Below the pieces are notes generated by a model. That model was not told the origin of the DNA and made no database searches. It was given only the letters and a program-made list of their open reading frames with translations. Both the position numbers and the translations under genes were made by a program. Below, piece by piece: positions 1 through 9,198 of a stretch of 64,000 bases of DNA. Source of the DNA: Bacteroidota bacterium (GTDB lineage Bacteria > Bacteroidota > Bacteroidia > Flavobacteriales > Flavobacteriaceae); assembly GCA_027619415.1 (NCBI GenBank), contig JAQCFO010000004.1:1-64000 (forward strand). The letters are read 5' to 3'. Numbering within the stretch: position 1 is the first letter of the stretch; each line of letters opens with the position of its first letter.

Positions 1-260
1 TTGGATGCCCTATCACAATTAAGTTTTTCAATTTTTAGTTTTTTTCACCTTATTAATGAAATCATCATTTAGATAAGAATCTCTATTCTTAATATTTTGA
101 AACATGTAAAAAAGGTAGACCTTTATAATCATTTATTCAAAATTAATAAATTATGAATGAATACAACAATAAAAGAATGTGAATACAAATAGTCCCAATA
201 GAAACAAAAATTTCGAGAGGATATTATTTTGAAGTTATTTTTCTAATTATAAGAGTCAAT
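1..260. other. Non-coding left edge
   Basis: AT-rich sequence with no ORF of useful length on either strand and no recognisable RNA. It lies downstream of the FAS1 lipoprotein gene, which reads leftwards into it. I see nothing in it apart from the hairpin at its right-hand border, listed separately. Confidence 0.5.
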
Positions 261-296
261 AATGAGAGGTTTAATATCAATTTTAAATCTCTCATT
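261..296 (-). terminator. Hairpin downstream of the FAS1 lipoprotein gene
   Basis: Perfect 8-bp arms AATGAGAG and CTCTCATT continue, after one G-T wobble position, into TTTAA/TTAAA, giving a stem of about 14 bp with an 8-nt loop. It starts 11 bp past the stop codon of the leftward FAS1 gene. There is no long T run after the stem on the minus strand (it continues ATTGACTCTT), so it is either a weak intrinsic terminator or an mRNA 3'-end stabilising hairpin. Confidence 0.5.
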
Positions 297-307
297 AAAA
301 GTTAAAA

Positions 308-1273
308 TTAGTTAGGTAAAATCACTTTATCGATTAGATGTATAACACCGTTTGTTGCCTGAATATCAACACCTACAATTTTACTTATTCTGTTATTACC
401 ATCAGTTAAGGTAGCTCCTCCAGAGATGTTTGCAGTTATTACACCTCCTAGGGTGTTTAATTGTAGATTATCAGATAAATCAGTAGATAGAGCATTAGTT
501 CCACTTATTACATGATAGCTTAAAGTAGCTTTTAAAGTAGGCTCATTTATATCTGATAAATTTTGAACACCTAATTCAACAAGTAAGTTTATAAAAGCTT
601 GATCAGTAGGGGCGAAAACTGTAAAAGGGGCAGGGGATACTCCTAATTTAGTACTTAAAGCAGTTACAAAATCAGTAGTTAAATCTGTTCTTGTTAGCGC
701 AGAAGTTAAATTAGATAAACTGGTGTCTGCAGTTACAAAAGTCACTAATGAGGGTAAAGGAATTACTCTGTCTACTGCATGAATAATTCCGTTGGATGCC
801 CTTACATTACCTTGTGTTATTACAGACTCACCATTAATCTTAACCCTCATGTTTACCTGATTAATGTACATTGAAAGCGTATTAACTGAAGCTTCGCTTG
901 GAGCAGCAGTTTTGTAATACCCTGACTCTATATTTTGATACTCTAATTCTCCACCTAAAACATGATTTAAAAGAATTTTCTTTAAAACTTGTAATGGTAC
1001 CTCATCAATATTTTGATAGCCGTTAGTCATTAAAAAACTTCTAAAAGCTATGTTAGACGGTGCCATTAAAGTGTACTTATCTGTTCCCTTTAAAACTGAA
1101 ACAAGATTTGTTTGTTTTAGAGCATAAGATAAAAATGTATAATTCATACTTGAATCAACAATTTCAGCTATTGTTCTTGGAAGCATACCATAATCTTCAT
1201 CATTATCATTTGAACATGATTGAAGAGTGAAAACCAAAATAAGAACTGATAATAATTTTAATATTTTATTCAT
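308..1273 (-). CDS. Two-domain fasciclin (FAS1) lipoprotein
   Basis: Predicted surface lipoprotein of 321 aa. The N-terminus is a hydrophobic signal ending in LQSC, so Cys20 should be lipidated; an acidic Asn/Asp linker follows. Two FAS1 domains are visible, about residues 32-172 and 175-320. Each carries the conserved FAS1 H1 box (YTLMAPSNIAF near 67-77; FTVFAPTDQAF at 217-227) and H2 box (GIIHAVDRVI near 162-171; GVIHLIDKVI near the C-terminus). FAS1 proteins usually mediate adhesion to polysaccharide or other cells; the ligand here cannot be read from sequence. It is divergent from the ABC exporter across about 134 bp and followed by a hairpin. Domain assignment is firm, function is inferred. 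Confidence 0.9.
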   Translation of the reverse strand: MNKILKLLSVLILVFTLQSCSNDNDEDYGMLPRTIAEIVDSSMNYTFLSYALKQTNLVSVLKGTDKYTLMAPSNIAFRSFLMTNGYQNIDEVPLQVLKKILLNHVLGGELEYQNIESGYYKTAAPSEASVNTLSMYINQVNMRVKINGESVITQGNVRASNGIIHAVDRVIPLPSLVTFVTADTSLSNLTSALTRTDLTTDFVTALSTKLGVSPAPFTVFAPTDQAFINLLVELGVQNLSDINEPTLKATLSYHVISGTNALSTDLSDNLQLNTLGGVITANISGGATLTDGNNRISKIVGVDIQATNGVIHLIDKVILPN

Positions 1274-1407
1274 GATTGTTTTTAGTATTTTTAAATTACA
1301 AATAGTGTGCCACTATTGATGTCAAATAGTATTTGATTATTGTATTTTATAATGTATTTATAAGTTAAAGTTATGAACTGTTTTAATTTTATTGTTTAAA
1401 CAATTAT

Positions 1408-3144
1408 ATGAGCAAAAATAATGTTTCCTTTAAGTGGGCTTTTAAAGAGTTTATTTGGCCAAGAAGAAAAGTAGTTTCTTTTGGGCTATTCTTGATAATC
1501 TTTAGGAGTCTTTCAGGACTGGTTTTGCCTTATGCTAGCAAAACACTTATTGATGAAGTAATCCCTTCAAAGGATATTGAAGCTCTTGTCTTCTTGTTAT
1601 CCGTTATTTGTTCTGCATTATTATTTCAATCAATTAGCTCTTTTTCTTTAACACGTATTTTGAGTATTGAAGCACAACACCTAATTTCTGTTCTGCGCGC
1701 AAAAGTTCAGCAAAAATTATTAACTCTTCCTGTTAGTTTTTTTGACAACAATAAATCTGGAGCTTTAGTTTCTCGTGTTATGACAGATGTAGAAGGAGTT
1801 AGAAATTTAGTAGGAACTGGATTAGTACAGTTAATAGGTGGAAGTATTACTGCAATGATTTCTTTGTTTATTTTGATTAGAATTAATGCACAAATGACCT
1901 TGTTTGTATTAGTCCCTGTTGGAATTTTTGCAATAATTGCTTTGAAGGCTTTTGGTTATATCCGTCCTATATTTAGGGCTCGAGGAAAAATTAATGCTGA
2001 AGTTACTGGCCGTCTAACAGAAACTTTAAATGGAATTCGTGTAATTAAAGGATTTAATGCTGAAGCCCAAGAACTTATAGTTTTTAAAAAAGGAGTTGAT
2101 GATTTGTTTCAAAATGTTAAAAAGAGTTTGACAGCTACAGCTTTTATGACGAGTTCTTCTACTTTTTTATTAGGTCTAGCATCGGCTGGTATCATGGGAA
2201 TGGGAGGCTACTTTATTATGAATGATAACATGACTTATGGAGAGTTTGTTTCGTTTACGCTGTTTCTTGGTTTTTTGATTGCGCCCATTGTTCAAATGAG
2301 CAATATAGGCAGCCAACTTACTGAAGCTTTTGCTGGCTTAGATCGAACTCAAGAATTAATGAACTTACCAGAAGAAAATGATCCTGGTATTAGAAATGTA
2401 GTTCTTAAAGAAATTAAAGGTAATGTCTCTTTTAAAAATATTTCATTTAGTTATGATGATAAAACAAGTGTATTACATAATGTTTCATTTGAAGCACCAA
2501 AAGGAAGTGTAATTGCATTGGTTGGTTCTTCAGGATCAGGAAAGTCAACTATCGCTGGATTAGCTACTGCCTTTTTAAATCCAAGTTCTGGTCAAGTGTT
2601 AATTGATGGGATAGATTTGTCTAAGGTAGATCTTCGAAGCTATAGAAGTCAACTAGGTGTTGTGCTTCAAGATGACTTCTTGTATGAAGGAACAATAAGA
2701 GAAAACATTCTTTTCCCTCGACCCGATGCTACAGAAGATGACTTACAGCAGGCTATTCATGGTGCTTATGTTAACGAATTCACAGATCGTTTTGATGATG
2801 GTATAGATACTCTTATAGGCGAGCGTGGAGTTAAATTGTCTGGAGGACAAAGACAGCGAATTTCTATCGCACGTGCATTGTTGGCAAATCCTAAGATTGT
2901 AATTTTGGATGAGGCTACTTCAAATTTAGATACTCAAAGTGAAGCATTTATTCAGAAAAGTTTAGGTTTGTTAATGAAGAATAGAACTACTTTCGTTATT
3001 GCACACCGTTTGAGTACCATACAAAAAGCAGATCAAATCCTGGTAATTGAAAATGGTGATATCGTAGAGCGTGGAAAACACGAAGAATTAATTGTTTCTA
3101 AAGGAAGGTATTATGAGCTATATACATATCAAAGTCGAATTTAA
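1408..3144 (+). CDS. ABC exporter half-transporter (MsbA/BmrA-like)
   Basis: 578-aa fused membrane-plus-ATPase half-transporter, expected to work as an inner-membrane homodimer exporting lipids, drugs or peptides. Residues about 1-320 hold six hydrophobic segments of the ABC type-1 exporter fold. The nucleotide-binding domain follows: Walker A GSSGSGKST at about 373, signature LSGGQRQR at about 477, Walker B IVILDEATSNLD at about 496, and H-loop IAHRLST. No N-terminal peptidase C39 domain is present, so it is not a bacteriocin processor. It converges tail to tail with the ABC-F gene with only 4 bp between them. The substrate is unknown; a lipid A-core flippase role is possible but not shown. 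Confidence 0.93.
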   Translation: MSKNNVSFKWAFKEFIWPRRKVVSFGLFLIIFRSLSGLVLPYASKTLIDEVIPSKDIEALVFLLSVICSALLFQSISSFSLTRILSIEAQHLISVLRAKVQQKLLTLPVSFFDNNKSGALVSRVMTDVEGVRNLVGTGLVQLIGGSITAMISLFILIRINAQMTLFVLVPVGIFAIIALKAFGYIRPIFRARGKINAEVTGRLTETLNGIRVIKGFNAEAQELIVFKKGVDDLFQNVKKSLTATAFMTSSSTFLLGLASAGIMGMGGYFIMNDNMTYGEFVSFTLFLGFLIAPIVQMSNIGSQLTEAFAGLDRTQELMNLPEENDPGIRNVVLKEIKGNVSFKNISFSYDDKTSVLHNVSFEAPKGSVIALVGSSGSGKSTIAGLATAFLNPSSGQVLIDGIDLSKVDLRSYRSQLGVVLQDDFLYEGTIRENILFPRPDATEDDLQQAIHGAYVNEFTDRFDDGIDTLIGERGVKLSGGQRQRISIARALLANPKIVILDEATSNLDTQSEAFIQKSLGLLMKNRTTFVIAHRLSTIQKADQILVIENGDIVERGKHEELIVSKGRYYELYTYQSRI

Positions 3145-3148
3145 AACG

Positions 3149-5011
3149 CTAACTTTCAGATAGTTCAAACCATCTTAACGTTTTTAGCTCTAGTTCTTTG
3201 TTAAGAACTCCAAGTTTAATTGAATATTGCTCTATTTCTTTTTGTTCTAGTGACACATTTGTAAAAAGATTTTGAATTTCATCTTTTTTAGTTTCTATTT
3301 TTTTTATTTCTTTCTCTAATTTTTTAAATTCTTTTTGCTGTTTAAAATTTAAGATTACTTTTTTAGTAGATTTTTTCCAATCACTTTTTGTTTTATTCTC
3401 TAACTTAGGTTTTGATTTTTTTTCTTCAACTTTAGAATTTTCATATGCCCTGTAATCGGAGTAATTTCCAGGAAAACCTTCTATAATCCCTGAGCCTTGA
3501 AATACAAATAAATGATCTACAATTTTATCCATAAAGTATCGGTCATGGGATACAACCAATAAACAACCTGGAAAGTCTAACAAAAAATTTTCAAGTACAT
3601 TGAGTGTAATAATATCTAGATCATTGGTAGGTTCGTCGAGAATTAAGAAATTAGGATTTTGAATTAAAACCGTACATAAATAAAGACGTTTACGTTCTCC
3701 TCCACTTAGTTTATCAACAAAATCATATTGTTTTTTACGATCAAACAAAAAGCGCTCTAACAATTGTTGAGCAGAAATTTTAAGTCCTTTTTTAAGAGGA
3801 ATAAATTCTCCATATTCTCGTATAACATCAATTACTTTTTGTTCTTTTTTAACATTAATTCCTTTTTGAGTGTAGTAGCCGAATTTCAATGTTTCTCCCC
3901 AAACAATTTTTCCTGAATCTATTGTATCATTTGAAGTTAATAAGTTTAAAAAAGTAGATTTACCAGTACCATTCTTTCCTATTATTCCTATGCGATCGTT
4001 CCGTTGAAAGATGTAATCAAAACAATCTAATATGATTTTATCACCAAATGCCTTTTGAACTTTATGCATTTCAATCATTTTGCTCCCCAAGCGTTCCATA
4101 TTAATTTCTAATTGAACTTGGTGTTCATTACGTCTTTGACTTGCTTTTTCTTTTATTTCTTTAAAATCTTGAATTCTAGATTTAGATTTAGTGGTTCTAG
4201 CTTTGGGCTGTCTTCTTATCCAATCTAATTCTTTTTTAAAATGTAACTTAGTTTTATGTGCTTCTACATTTTCTTGAGCAATTCGGGCTTCTCTTTTTTC
4301 AAGGTAATAGGAATAATTTCCTTTGTATGAGTATAGGTTTCCTTCATCTAATTCAATGATTTCATTGCAAACACGCTCTAAGAAATAACGGTCGTGAGTA
4401 ACCATAAGTAAGGTTATTTTTTCTTTGGCAAAATACCCCTCTAGCCATTCAATCATTTCTAAATCTATGTGGTTAGTAGGCTCATCTAAAATCAACAATT
4501 CAGGTTGCTTTAGCAAGGCATTACATAGAGCTATTCTTTTTTTTTGCCCACCAGAGAGACTTCCAACTTTAGCATTTAAATCATCGAGTTTGAACTTGGA
4601 TAATATTTTCTTGTATTGTGTATCGAAATCCCAAGCTTGGGATTGATCCATTGCCTCAAATGCTTTTTGATAAGCATCTTGATCTTCAGGATTTTCTAAA
4701 GCTTTATCATAGTTCGCTATTATTTTTAGAGTAGGATTATCGGCTTGTAAAACACTTTCTTCAACCGTTAAATTGGAGTCTAAATTGGGTTCTTGAGCTA
4801 AATAAGCAACTCGTGTTCCTTTCCTGATGACAACATTACCTTTATCTGGAGTATCTTCTCCAGCTATTATATTTAAAATGGAAGTCTTTCCGCTTCCATT
4901 TTTGGCGATTAAGGCTATTTTTTGACCTTGATTGATTCCGAAAGAAAGAGGTTCAAAAATAACTTTTTCACCATATGATTTCGAAATTCCTTCAACAGAG
5001 AGTAGATTCAT
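3149..5011 (-). CDS. ABC-F family ATPase, Uup-like
   Basis: 620-aa soluble tandem ATPase with no membrane segments, the hallmark of ABC-F proteins that act on the ribosome. NBD1 carries AKNGSGKTS, LSGGQKKR and LILDEPTNHID; NBD2 carries GKNGTGKST, LSGGERKR and LILDEPTNDLD. Between them is the charged linker (RRQPKARTTKSKSR region) typical of the interdomain arm. The last 60 or so residues are Lys/Glu-rich and predicted coiled coil, as in Uup (about 635 aa) rather than EttA. The first Walker A begins with Ala instead of the usual Gly, a tolerated variant. The role in translation or DNA metabolism is inferred from family. Confidence 0.92.
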   Translation of the reverse strand: MNLLSVEGISKSYGEKVIFEPLSFGINQGQKIALIAKNGSGKTSILNIIAGEDTPDKGNVVIRKGTRVAYLAQEPNLDSNLTVEESVLQADNPTLKIIANYDKALENPEDQDAYQKAFEAMDQSQAWDFDTQYKKILSKFKLDDLNAKVGSLSGGQKKRIALCNALLKQPELLILDEPTNHIDLEMIEWLEGYFAKEKITLLMVTHDRYFLERVCNEIIELDEGNLYSYKGNYSYYLEKREARIAQENVEAHKTKLHFKKELDWIRRQPKARTTKSKSRIQDFKEIKEKASQRRNEHQVQLEINMERLGSKMIEMHKVQKAFGDKIILDCFDYIFQRNDRIGIIGKNGTGKSTFLNLLTSNDTIDSGKIVWGETLKFGYYTQKGINVKKEQKVIDVIREYGEFIPLKKGLKISAQQLLERFLFDRKKQYDFVDKLSGGERKRLYLCTVLIQNPNFLILDEPTNDLDIITLNVLENFLLDFPGCLLVVSHDRYFMDKIVDHLFVFQGSGIIEGFPGNYSDYRAYENSKVEEKKSKPKLENKTKSDWKKSTKKVILNFKQQKEFKKLEKEIKKIETKKDEIQNLFTNVSLEQKEIEQYSIKLGVLNKELELKTLRWFELSES

Positions 5012-5344
5012 GTGATTTTGATCCTTTTAAAGAAAAGCAAAAATACACATTCAAAGTGTAGATTGAATCTTTTAATTATAAACATTGTGTTGCAATTAAT
5101 ATGAATAAAAATCGGAAACTAAATAAGAGGTGTTGTACAATGTCGTTATAACTATTAAATTTATTTAAAATTAATAGTTAATTTCGGTCGATAAAAAATA
5201 ATATTTTTCATTCTATTGATTGGATTCTCAATAACTGATTTTAAATCATATTAGGATGCTATTAATAGTGAGATGGAAATACAGTTATCAGTCTAAAACA
5301 TTTAAAGTAGGAAGACTTTTAAAAATTTTAACTAATACTAAAAA
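5012..5344. other. Non-coding gap between divergent genes
   Basis: 333 bp without a gene. On the minus strand TATTTTTG (bases 5038-5045) matches the Bacteroidota -7 box TAnnTTTG ahead of the ABC-F gene, but no -33 TTG lies at the right distance. Around 5130-5155 there is a short palindrome (TTGTACAA) in slightly less AT-rich sequence, possibly a remnant of a dispersed element; I found no second copy in the window. Confidence 0.35.
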
Positions 5345-5575
5345 TTGAATTTGAATCAACAAAATAAACAGTTTCTTATAGATTTAGCTAAAATGAAAAT
5401 GCCATTTGGAAAATACAAGGGTAGATACTTAATTGATCTACCTGAGCATTATTTGATTTGGTATAAAAACAAGGGTTTTCCAAAAGGAAAAATAGGAAAA
5501 CAACTTGAATCAGTTTATGAACTACAATTAAATGGACTAGAAGAAATAGTAAGAGAAGTTAGAAAGAGATATTAA
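5345..5575 (+). CDS. DUF3820 family protein
   Basis: Small 76-aa soluble protein. The core KMPFGKYKGRYLIDLPEHYL is the signature of the DUF3820 family (sometimes labelled quorum-sensing-regulated virulence factor without proof), followed by WYKNKGFPKGKIGKQL and a helical tail. The start is a TTG; a second TTG two codons later is equally possible, and the first ATG lies immediately before the conserved core and would truncate the family N-terminus. It is followed 10 bp later by the small membrane protein gene and is probably co-transcribed with it. Molecular function is unknown. Confidence 0.8.
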   Translation: MNLNQQNKQFLIDLAKMKMPFGKYKGRYLIDLPEHYLIWYKNKGFPKGKIGKQLESVYELQLNGLEEIVREVRKRY

Positions 5576-5585
5576 AAAAAATTAA

Positions 5586-5819
5586 ATGAATACAATATTT
5601 TTAGGGGTGGAGTTAACGGAATGGGTTGGTTATTTAGCAATGACAGTTTTACTAGTCTCGTTTATGATGAAAAACGTAACTAAACTTAGAGTAATTAACA
5701 GTTTTGGTTGTTTCTTTTTTGTAATATATGGTTCGTTAATTTCTCAATACCCAATAGTTATAACAAACGCTGCTATTATTTTAATAAACTTTTATTATTT
5801 ATTTTTTAAGAAGGATTAA
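5586..5819 (+). CDS. Small YgjV-like inner membrane protein
   Basis: 77-aa protein, nearly all membrane: three hydrophobic stretches (about residues 11-28, 36-53, 56-73) separated by the basic loop KNVTKLR and ending in FKKD. The pattern, with SFMMKN and LRVINSFGCFFFVIYG, resembles the YgjV/Imp family of small bacterial membrane proteins, which in Flavobacteriia are often misnamed uroporphyrinogen decarboxylase. No catalytic residues are evident. It stands directly after the DUF3820 gene. Function is unknown. Confidence 0.7.
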   Translation: MNTIFLGVELTEWVGYLAMTVLLVSFMMKNVTKLRVINSFGCFFFVIYGSLISQYPIVITNAAIILINFYYLFFKKD

Positions 5820-5828
5820 TAGTGCTAA

Positions 5829-6875
5829 CTATTTATAATTTTTTATCGCTAAAGCTATTTTTTCTGGACCAAAACGAATAACATCAGTAACAGGAAGATT
5901 GGTTTCTGCTTCCCAAAAATCAATTGCTTTTTGAGCAGCATCTGAGTCTAAACCTACTGTATTCAATGAAATTCCAACAACTTCAACTTTAGTCTTTGAA
6001 AAAGTTCCACAAGCATTTGCCAAAGCTTCGTTTAATTCAATTACTTTATTTAGATTAGGAATTTTTATATGCTCAGCTGGAGGCCTCAGATTGGTCATGT
6101 TAGCTCGATGACATAATATCAAATGAGTAGCACAACTCCCTCTCATTAAAGGTAGGGTAGCACTACTTCCAGGGTGTAATAATGAACCTTGACCTTCAAT
6201 AAAAACCCAATCACTTTTAGACTCTTCTAAAACCATTTGTTCTACTGCTCCACAAGCATGATCTACTTTATAGGCATCCAGAGGAATTCCTTTTCCTGTC
6301 ACGGTAATTCCTATTTGTCCAGTTGCTATAAAACTACTTTTAATTTTATTTTCTTTAGCCCATTTATATAATTCAAGACTTGTAGTCATTTTTCCGCATG
6401 CCATATCTGTTCCGACACACAAAATTCTTTTATTATTTGTTTTTAAAGCTCTAGCCGCTGCTATATTTGGAGTAAACTGTGGAATTCTAACATCCCATAT
6501 CCATTGATTACTGGATAATGAGTTTTTATATTTTATTGCCAATTCATCATGAAGACCGTTAATAATTGACAAGCCCTTAAGTATCGCTGTATCTATTACA
6601 GGAAGCCATGATTTAGGAATTTTTCCTCCTGAACTTGCTATCCCTAAAATAAGAACTTCTGCTCCGTTAAAAATTGCAGCATCAATATCTTTAACAACAG
6701 GCACATTGTTGTCAATCGAAAGGCAATCTTTTATATTCTTTCCAACATTTTCAGAATCAATTACTGCAACAATTGGGTTGGGCAAGTACCTAAGTACTCC
6801 ATGCCCCATCTTTCCATAATCTGTAAATAAATGACCTTCCATGTATATTGCAACTTTGGATGAACTATGTAGCAT
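5829..6875 (-). CDS. dgcN: DUF1611 P-loop protein, DgcN-like
   Basis: 348-aa DUF1611 protein: an N-terminal Rossmann-like domain, then a P-loop domain with GTDMACGKMTT at residues 155-165 and a C-terminal NLRPPAEHIKIP segment typical of the family. In marine bacteria a member of this family, DgcN, is described as acting on D-glutamate (N-acylation) in partnership with an enolase-superfamily racemase, DgcA. That partner lies directly upstream here with overlapping stop and start (TAATG), so the two are translationally coupled. Family membership is clear; the D-glutamate assignment is by analogy with the gene pair. Confidence 0.75.
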   Translation of the reverse strand: MLHSSSKVAIYMEGHLFTDYGKMGHGVLRYLPNPIVAVIDSENVGKNIKDCLSIDNNVPVVKDIDAAIFNGAEVLILGIASSGGKIPKSWLPVIDTAILKGLSIINGLHDELAIKYKNSLSSNQWIWDVRIPQFTPNIAAARALKTNNKRILCVGTDMACGKMTTSLELYKWAKENKIKSSFIATGQIGITVTGKGIPLDAYKVDHACGAVEQMVLEESKSDWVFIEGQGSLLHPGSSATLPLMRGSCATHLILCHRANMTNLRPPAEHIKIPNLNKVIELNEALANACGTFSKTKVEVVGISLNTVGLDSDAAQKAIDFWEAETNLPVTDVIRFGPEKIALAIKNYK

Positions 6876-7921
6876 TATAATGTGTTTTCATCTGTTAAAA
6901 ATGCACCATGACCTGGTGCTATTCTTGGCATTGTGACACCATTAATCATTTTTGCACCTGAAGCAGGATCAGGGTTGAGGTTATAATGAGAATCAAGATC
7001 AATGTGGTCGATGTGACCAGAAATAGATGCTGCTGCAGAAATGGAAATAGAAGATTCACTCATACATCCTATCATTGTTTCTAACCCATAAGCTTTAGCA
7101 GTGGCTAAAACCCTCAATCCTTCTGTAATTCCACCACTCTTCATTAATTTTAAATTAACTCCATCTACCCATTCAGAATACTCAATAATATCTTGGGAAA
7201 ATCGACATGATTCATCAACAAATATTGGTATTAATCTGTTTTCATACAATGTTTTAAGATCTTTTTCCTTACCCTGTGCTATAGGTTGCTCAACATAATC
7301 ACACTGTCTTTTTGACAACCATTCAATCATATGCTTTGCATTTTCAGTATTCCACCCTCCATTTGCATCTACTCGAAGACCAAGATTATATGGTTTCGAA
7401 CTTTCCAAAACTTGTTCGTACATTATTTTATCAGCATCAATTCCTTCTGGAGATCCTAATTTAATTTTAAGGTATTTTGCTGTGCTGTCATCAAATAAAA
7501 GAGGAACTCTCTCTTTAACAGATTCAGAACTCATGATTCCGATAGTTAGAGATGTTTTTGTTTTAGGAACTGGTAGCCCGAGTAGGGCATGAAGCGGCAT
7601 ATTTGCTTTTTTAGCTTTCCAGTCCCAAAGAGCTATATCTAAACCTGCATGTGAACCAGCAGAGATTTTTAATTCCCTTGATAAAGATTCTATTTCAGAA
7701 ATTGATTTATCATTAATATTAGTTTTAATAAGCATTTTAAGTTCGGATATTATCTGTTCTGCATTTTGAGCTCCCGTTTCACCAGGAACAGATTCTCCCC
7801 AACCAACAATACCATCTTTTTCAACCCTTACAAATACATTATAGCAAGATGTGGAAACAAATCTGCTTATTTTAAGAGGAAATCTTTTTTGTAATAAAAT
7901 TTTATGATAACTAACTTTCAT
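6875..7921 (-). CDS. Enolase-superfamily dipeptide epimerase / DgcA-like racemase
   Basis: 348-aa muconate-lactonizing-type enolase-superfamily enzyme. The barrel motifs are readable: KIK at 152-154 (first catalytic Lys), metal ligands in RVDANGG (D185), YVEQPI (E211) and FVDESC (D236), and NLKLMKSGG with the second catalytic Lys at 258. This is the Ala-D/L-Glu (dipeptide) epimerase subgroup, which also contains DgcA acting on N-acyl-glutamate. The operon partner is DgcN-like, and the divergent neighbour is an M19 dipeptidase, so substrates are either murein L-Ala-D-Glu or free D-Glu. It starts 45 bp from the divergent dipeptidase start, implying a shared regulatory region. Confidence 0.85.
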   Translation of the reverse strand: MKVSYHKILLQKRFPLKISRFVSTSCYNVFVRVEKDGIVGWGESVPGETGAQNAEQIISELKMLIKTNINDKSISEIESLSRELKISAGSHAGLDIALWDWKAKKANMPLHALLGLPVPKTKTSLTIGIMSSESVKERVPLLFDDSTAKYLKIKLGSPEGIDADKIMYEQVLESSKPYNLGLRVDANGGWNTENAKHMIEWLSKRQCDYVEQPIAQGKEKDLKTLYENRLIPIFVDESCRFSQDIIEYSEWVDGVNLKLMKSGGITEGLRVLATAKAYGLETMIGCMSESSISISAAASISGHIDHIDLDSHYNLNPDPASGAKMINGVTMPRIAPGHGAFLTDENTL

Positions 7922-7966
7922 TATTAATTTTTGATTTTTAAAATTATAAATTATAAATTTAATAAA

Positions 7967-9157
7967 ATGAAATATATTTTAATATTATCTATCGTTATTA
8001 TGTCCTGTAAATCTTCTTTAAAAAATGAATCTGATCACAATTTATTTAAGGAAATTCATAATGAGTCGATTTTAATTGACACCCATAATGATATTCTTAT
8101 GAAAGCTCTAGACAAAGGATTGATGTTTGATCAGGATTTAACTGGAAAAACACATAGTGATTTGGATCGTTGGAACAAAGGAGGTCTTGATGTTCAAATA
8201 TTTTCGGTGTTTAGCGATGGCGGTGTTAAAAACCCCTATTCAATAGCCAACAGGCAAATGGACATTTTAGATGCTGTAGCAGCACGGAACTCAAATAAAA
8301 TTATTAAAGTAGCCAATGTTAAAGAGATTTTAAAAGCTGTAAAAGAAAAAAAAATTGCTGCTATGTTTGGGGTTGAAGGTGGTCACATGATTGAAGATGA
8401 TCTTCTTAAATTAGAAGCTCTTTATAAGCGTGGTGCTAGATATCTATCTTTAACACACAATACAGCTCCCTCATGGGCAACAAGTGCTGAAGCTGAAACA
8501 ACAAATCCAAACTTACTACAAAAAGGTCTGACTGATTTTGGAATACAAGTGGTAAAAAAAATGAATGGATTAGGCATGATGATTGATATAAGTCACTCTG
8601 GCGATCAAACATTTTGGGATGTGATTAAGATTACTAATAAACCGATAATAGCTTCACACAGTTCGGTCTACACACTTGTGGCGAACCATCGAAATTTAAA
8701 AGATGATCAAATTAAAGCAATTGCCAAAAATGGTGGTGTAATTATGGTAAATTTTCACCCTGGTTTTATTGATGATAGTTTTGATGGGAAAGAGAGAGCT
8801 TTTCTTGAAAAGCACGCTAATGAAGGTGATTCTTTAATAAAAAGCGGAATGGATCAATGGAATACGATTGATTATTTATACAAAAAATATTCGGCTGAAT
8901 CAGAAATAATGAGACCACCATTATCTAAGTTAATCGATCATATAGAATATATTGTTAAACTGGTTGGCGTTGATTACGTTGGTATTGGATCTGACTTTGA
9001 TGGAATTAATCTTACTCCTTTGCAATTGGATGATGTAACCAATTATCCAATAATAACTAAGGTATTAGTTGAAAAGGGATACAGTAAAGAAGATCTTGTT
9101 AAAATTCTTGGAAGTAATTTTTTAAGAGTTTTAGAAGCAAATGAGTTAAAGAATTAA
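7967..9157 (+). CDS. Membrane dipeptidase (peptidase M19), lipoprotein
   Basis: Renal-dipeptidase family (M19) zinc peptidase, 396 aa from the ATG at 7967; the listed ORF start (TTG at 7931) adds 12 unlikely residues before the lipoprotein signal MKYILILSIVIMSC. Metal ligands are visible: IDTHNDIL (His-x-Asp), FGVEGGH (bridging Glu), DISHSGD and IASHSS (His), and GIGSDFDG (Asp). M19 enzymes hydrolyse dipeptides and accept D-residues at the C-terminal position, which fits the divergent DgcN/DgcA pair. It is followed 41 bp later by a class-C serine hydrolase in the same direction. It should act in the periplasm or at the outer membrane. Confidence 0.92.
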   Translation: MKYILILSIVIMSCKSSLKNESDHNLFKEIHNESILIDTHNDILMKALDKGLMFDQDLTGKTHSDLDRWNKGGLDVQIFSVFSDGGVKNPYSIANRQMDILDAVAARNSNKIIKVANVKEILKAVKEKKIAAMFGVEGGHMIEDDLLKLEALYKRGARYLSLTHNTAPSWATSAEAETTNPNLLQKGLTDFGIQVVKKMNGLGMMIDISHSGDQTFWDVIKITNKPIIASHSSVYTLVANHRNLKDDQIKAIAKNGGVIMVNFHPGFIDDSFDGKERAFLEKHANEGDSLIKSGMDQWNTIDYLYKKYSAESEIMRPPLSKLIDHIEYIVKLVGVDYVGIGSDFDGINLTPLQLDDVTNYPIITKVLVEKGYSKEDLVKILGSNFLRVLEANELKN

Positions 9158-9198
9158 CTAATTCTGATTCAAATACGTTATATAAAAAACTAAAAATT

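Noticed and set aside
4425-4646. 73-aa plus-strand ORF
   Set aside because: Lies wholly inside the ABC-F gene on the other strand and has no family-like motif; a shadow frame.
5130-5160. Palindrome TTGTACAA as a regulatory site or repeat
   Set aside because: Single copy, 8 bp, in a spacer with no matching gene arrangement; could occur by chance.
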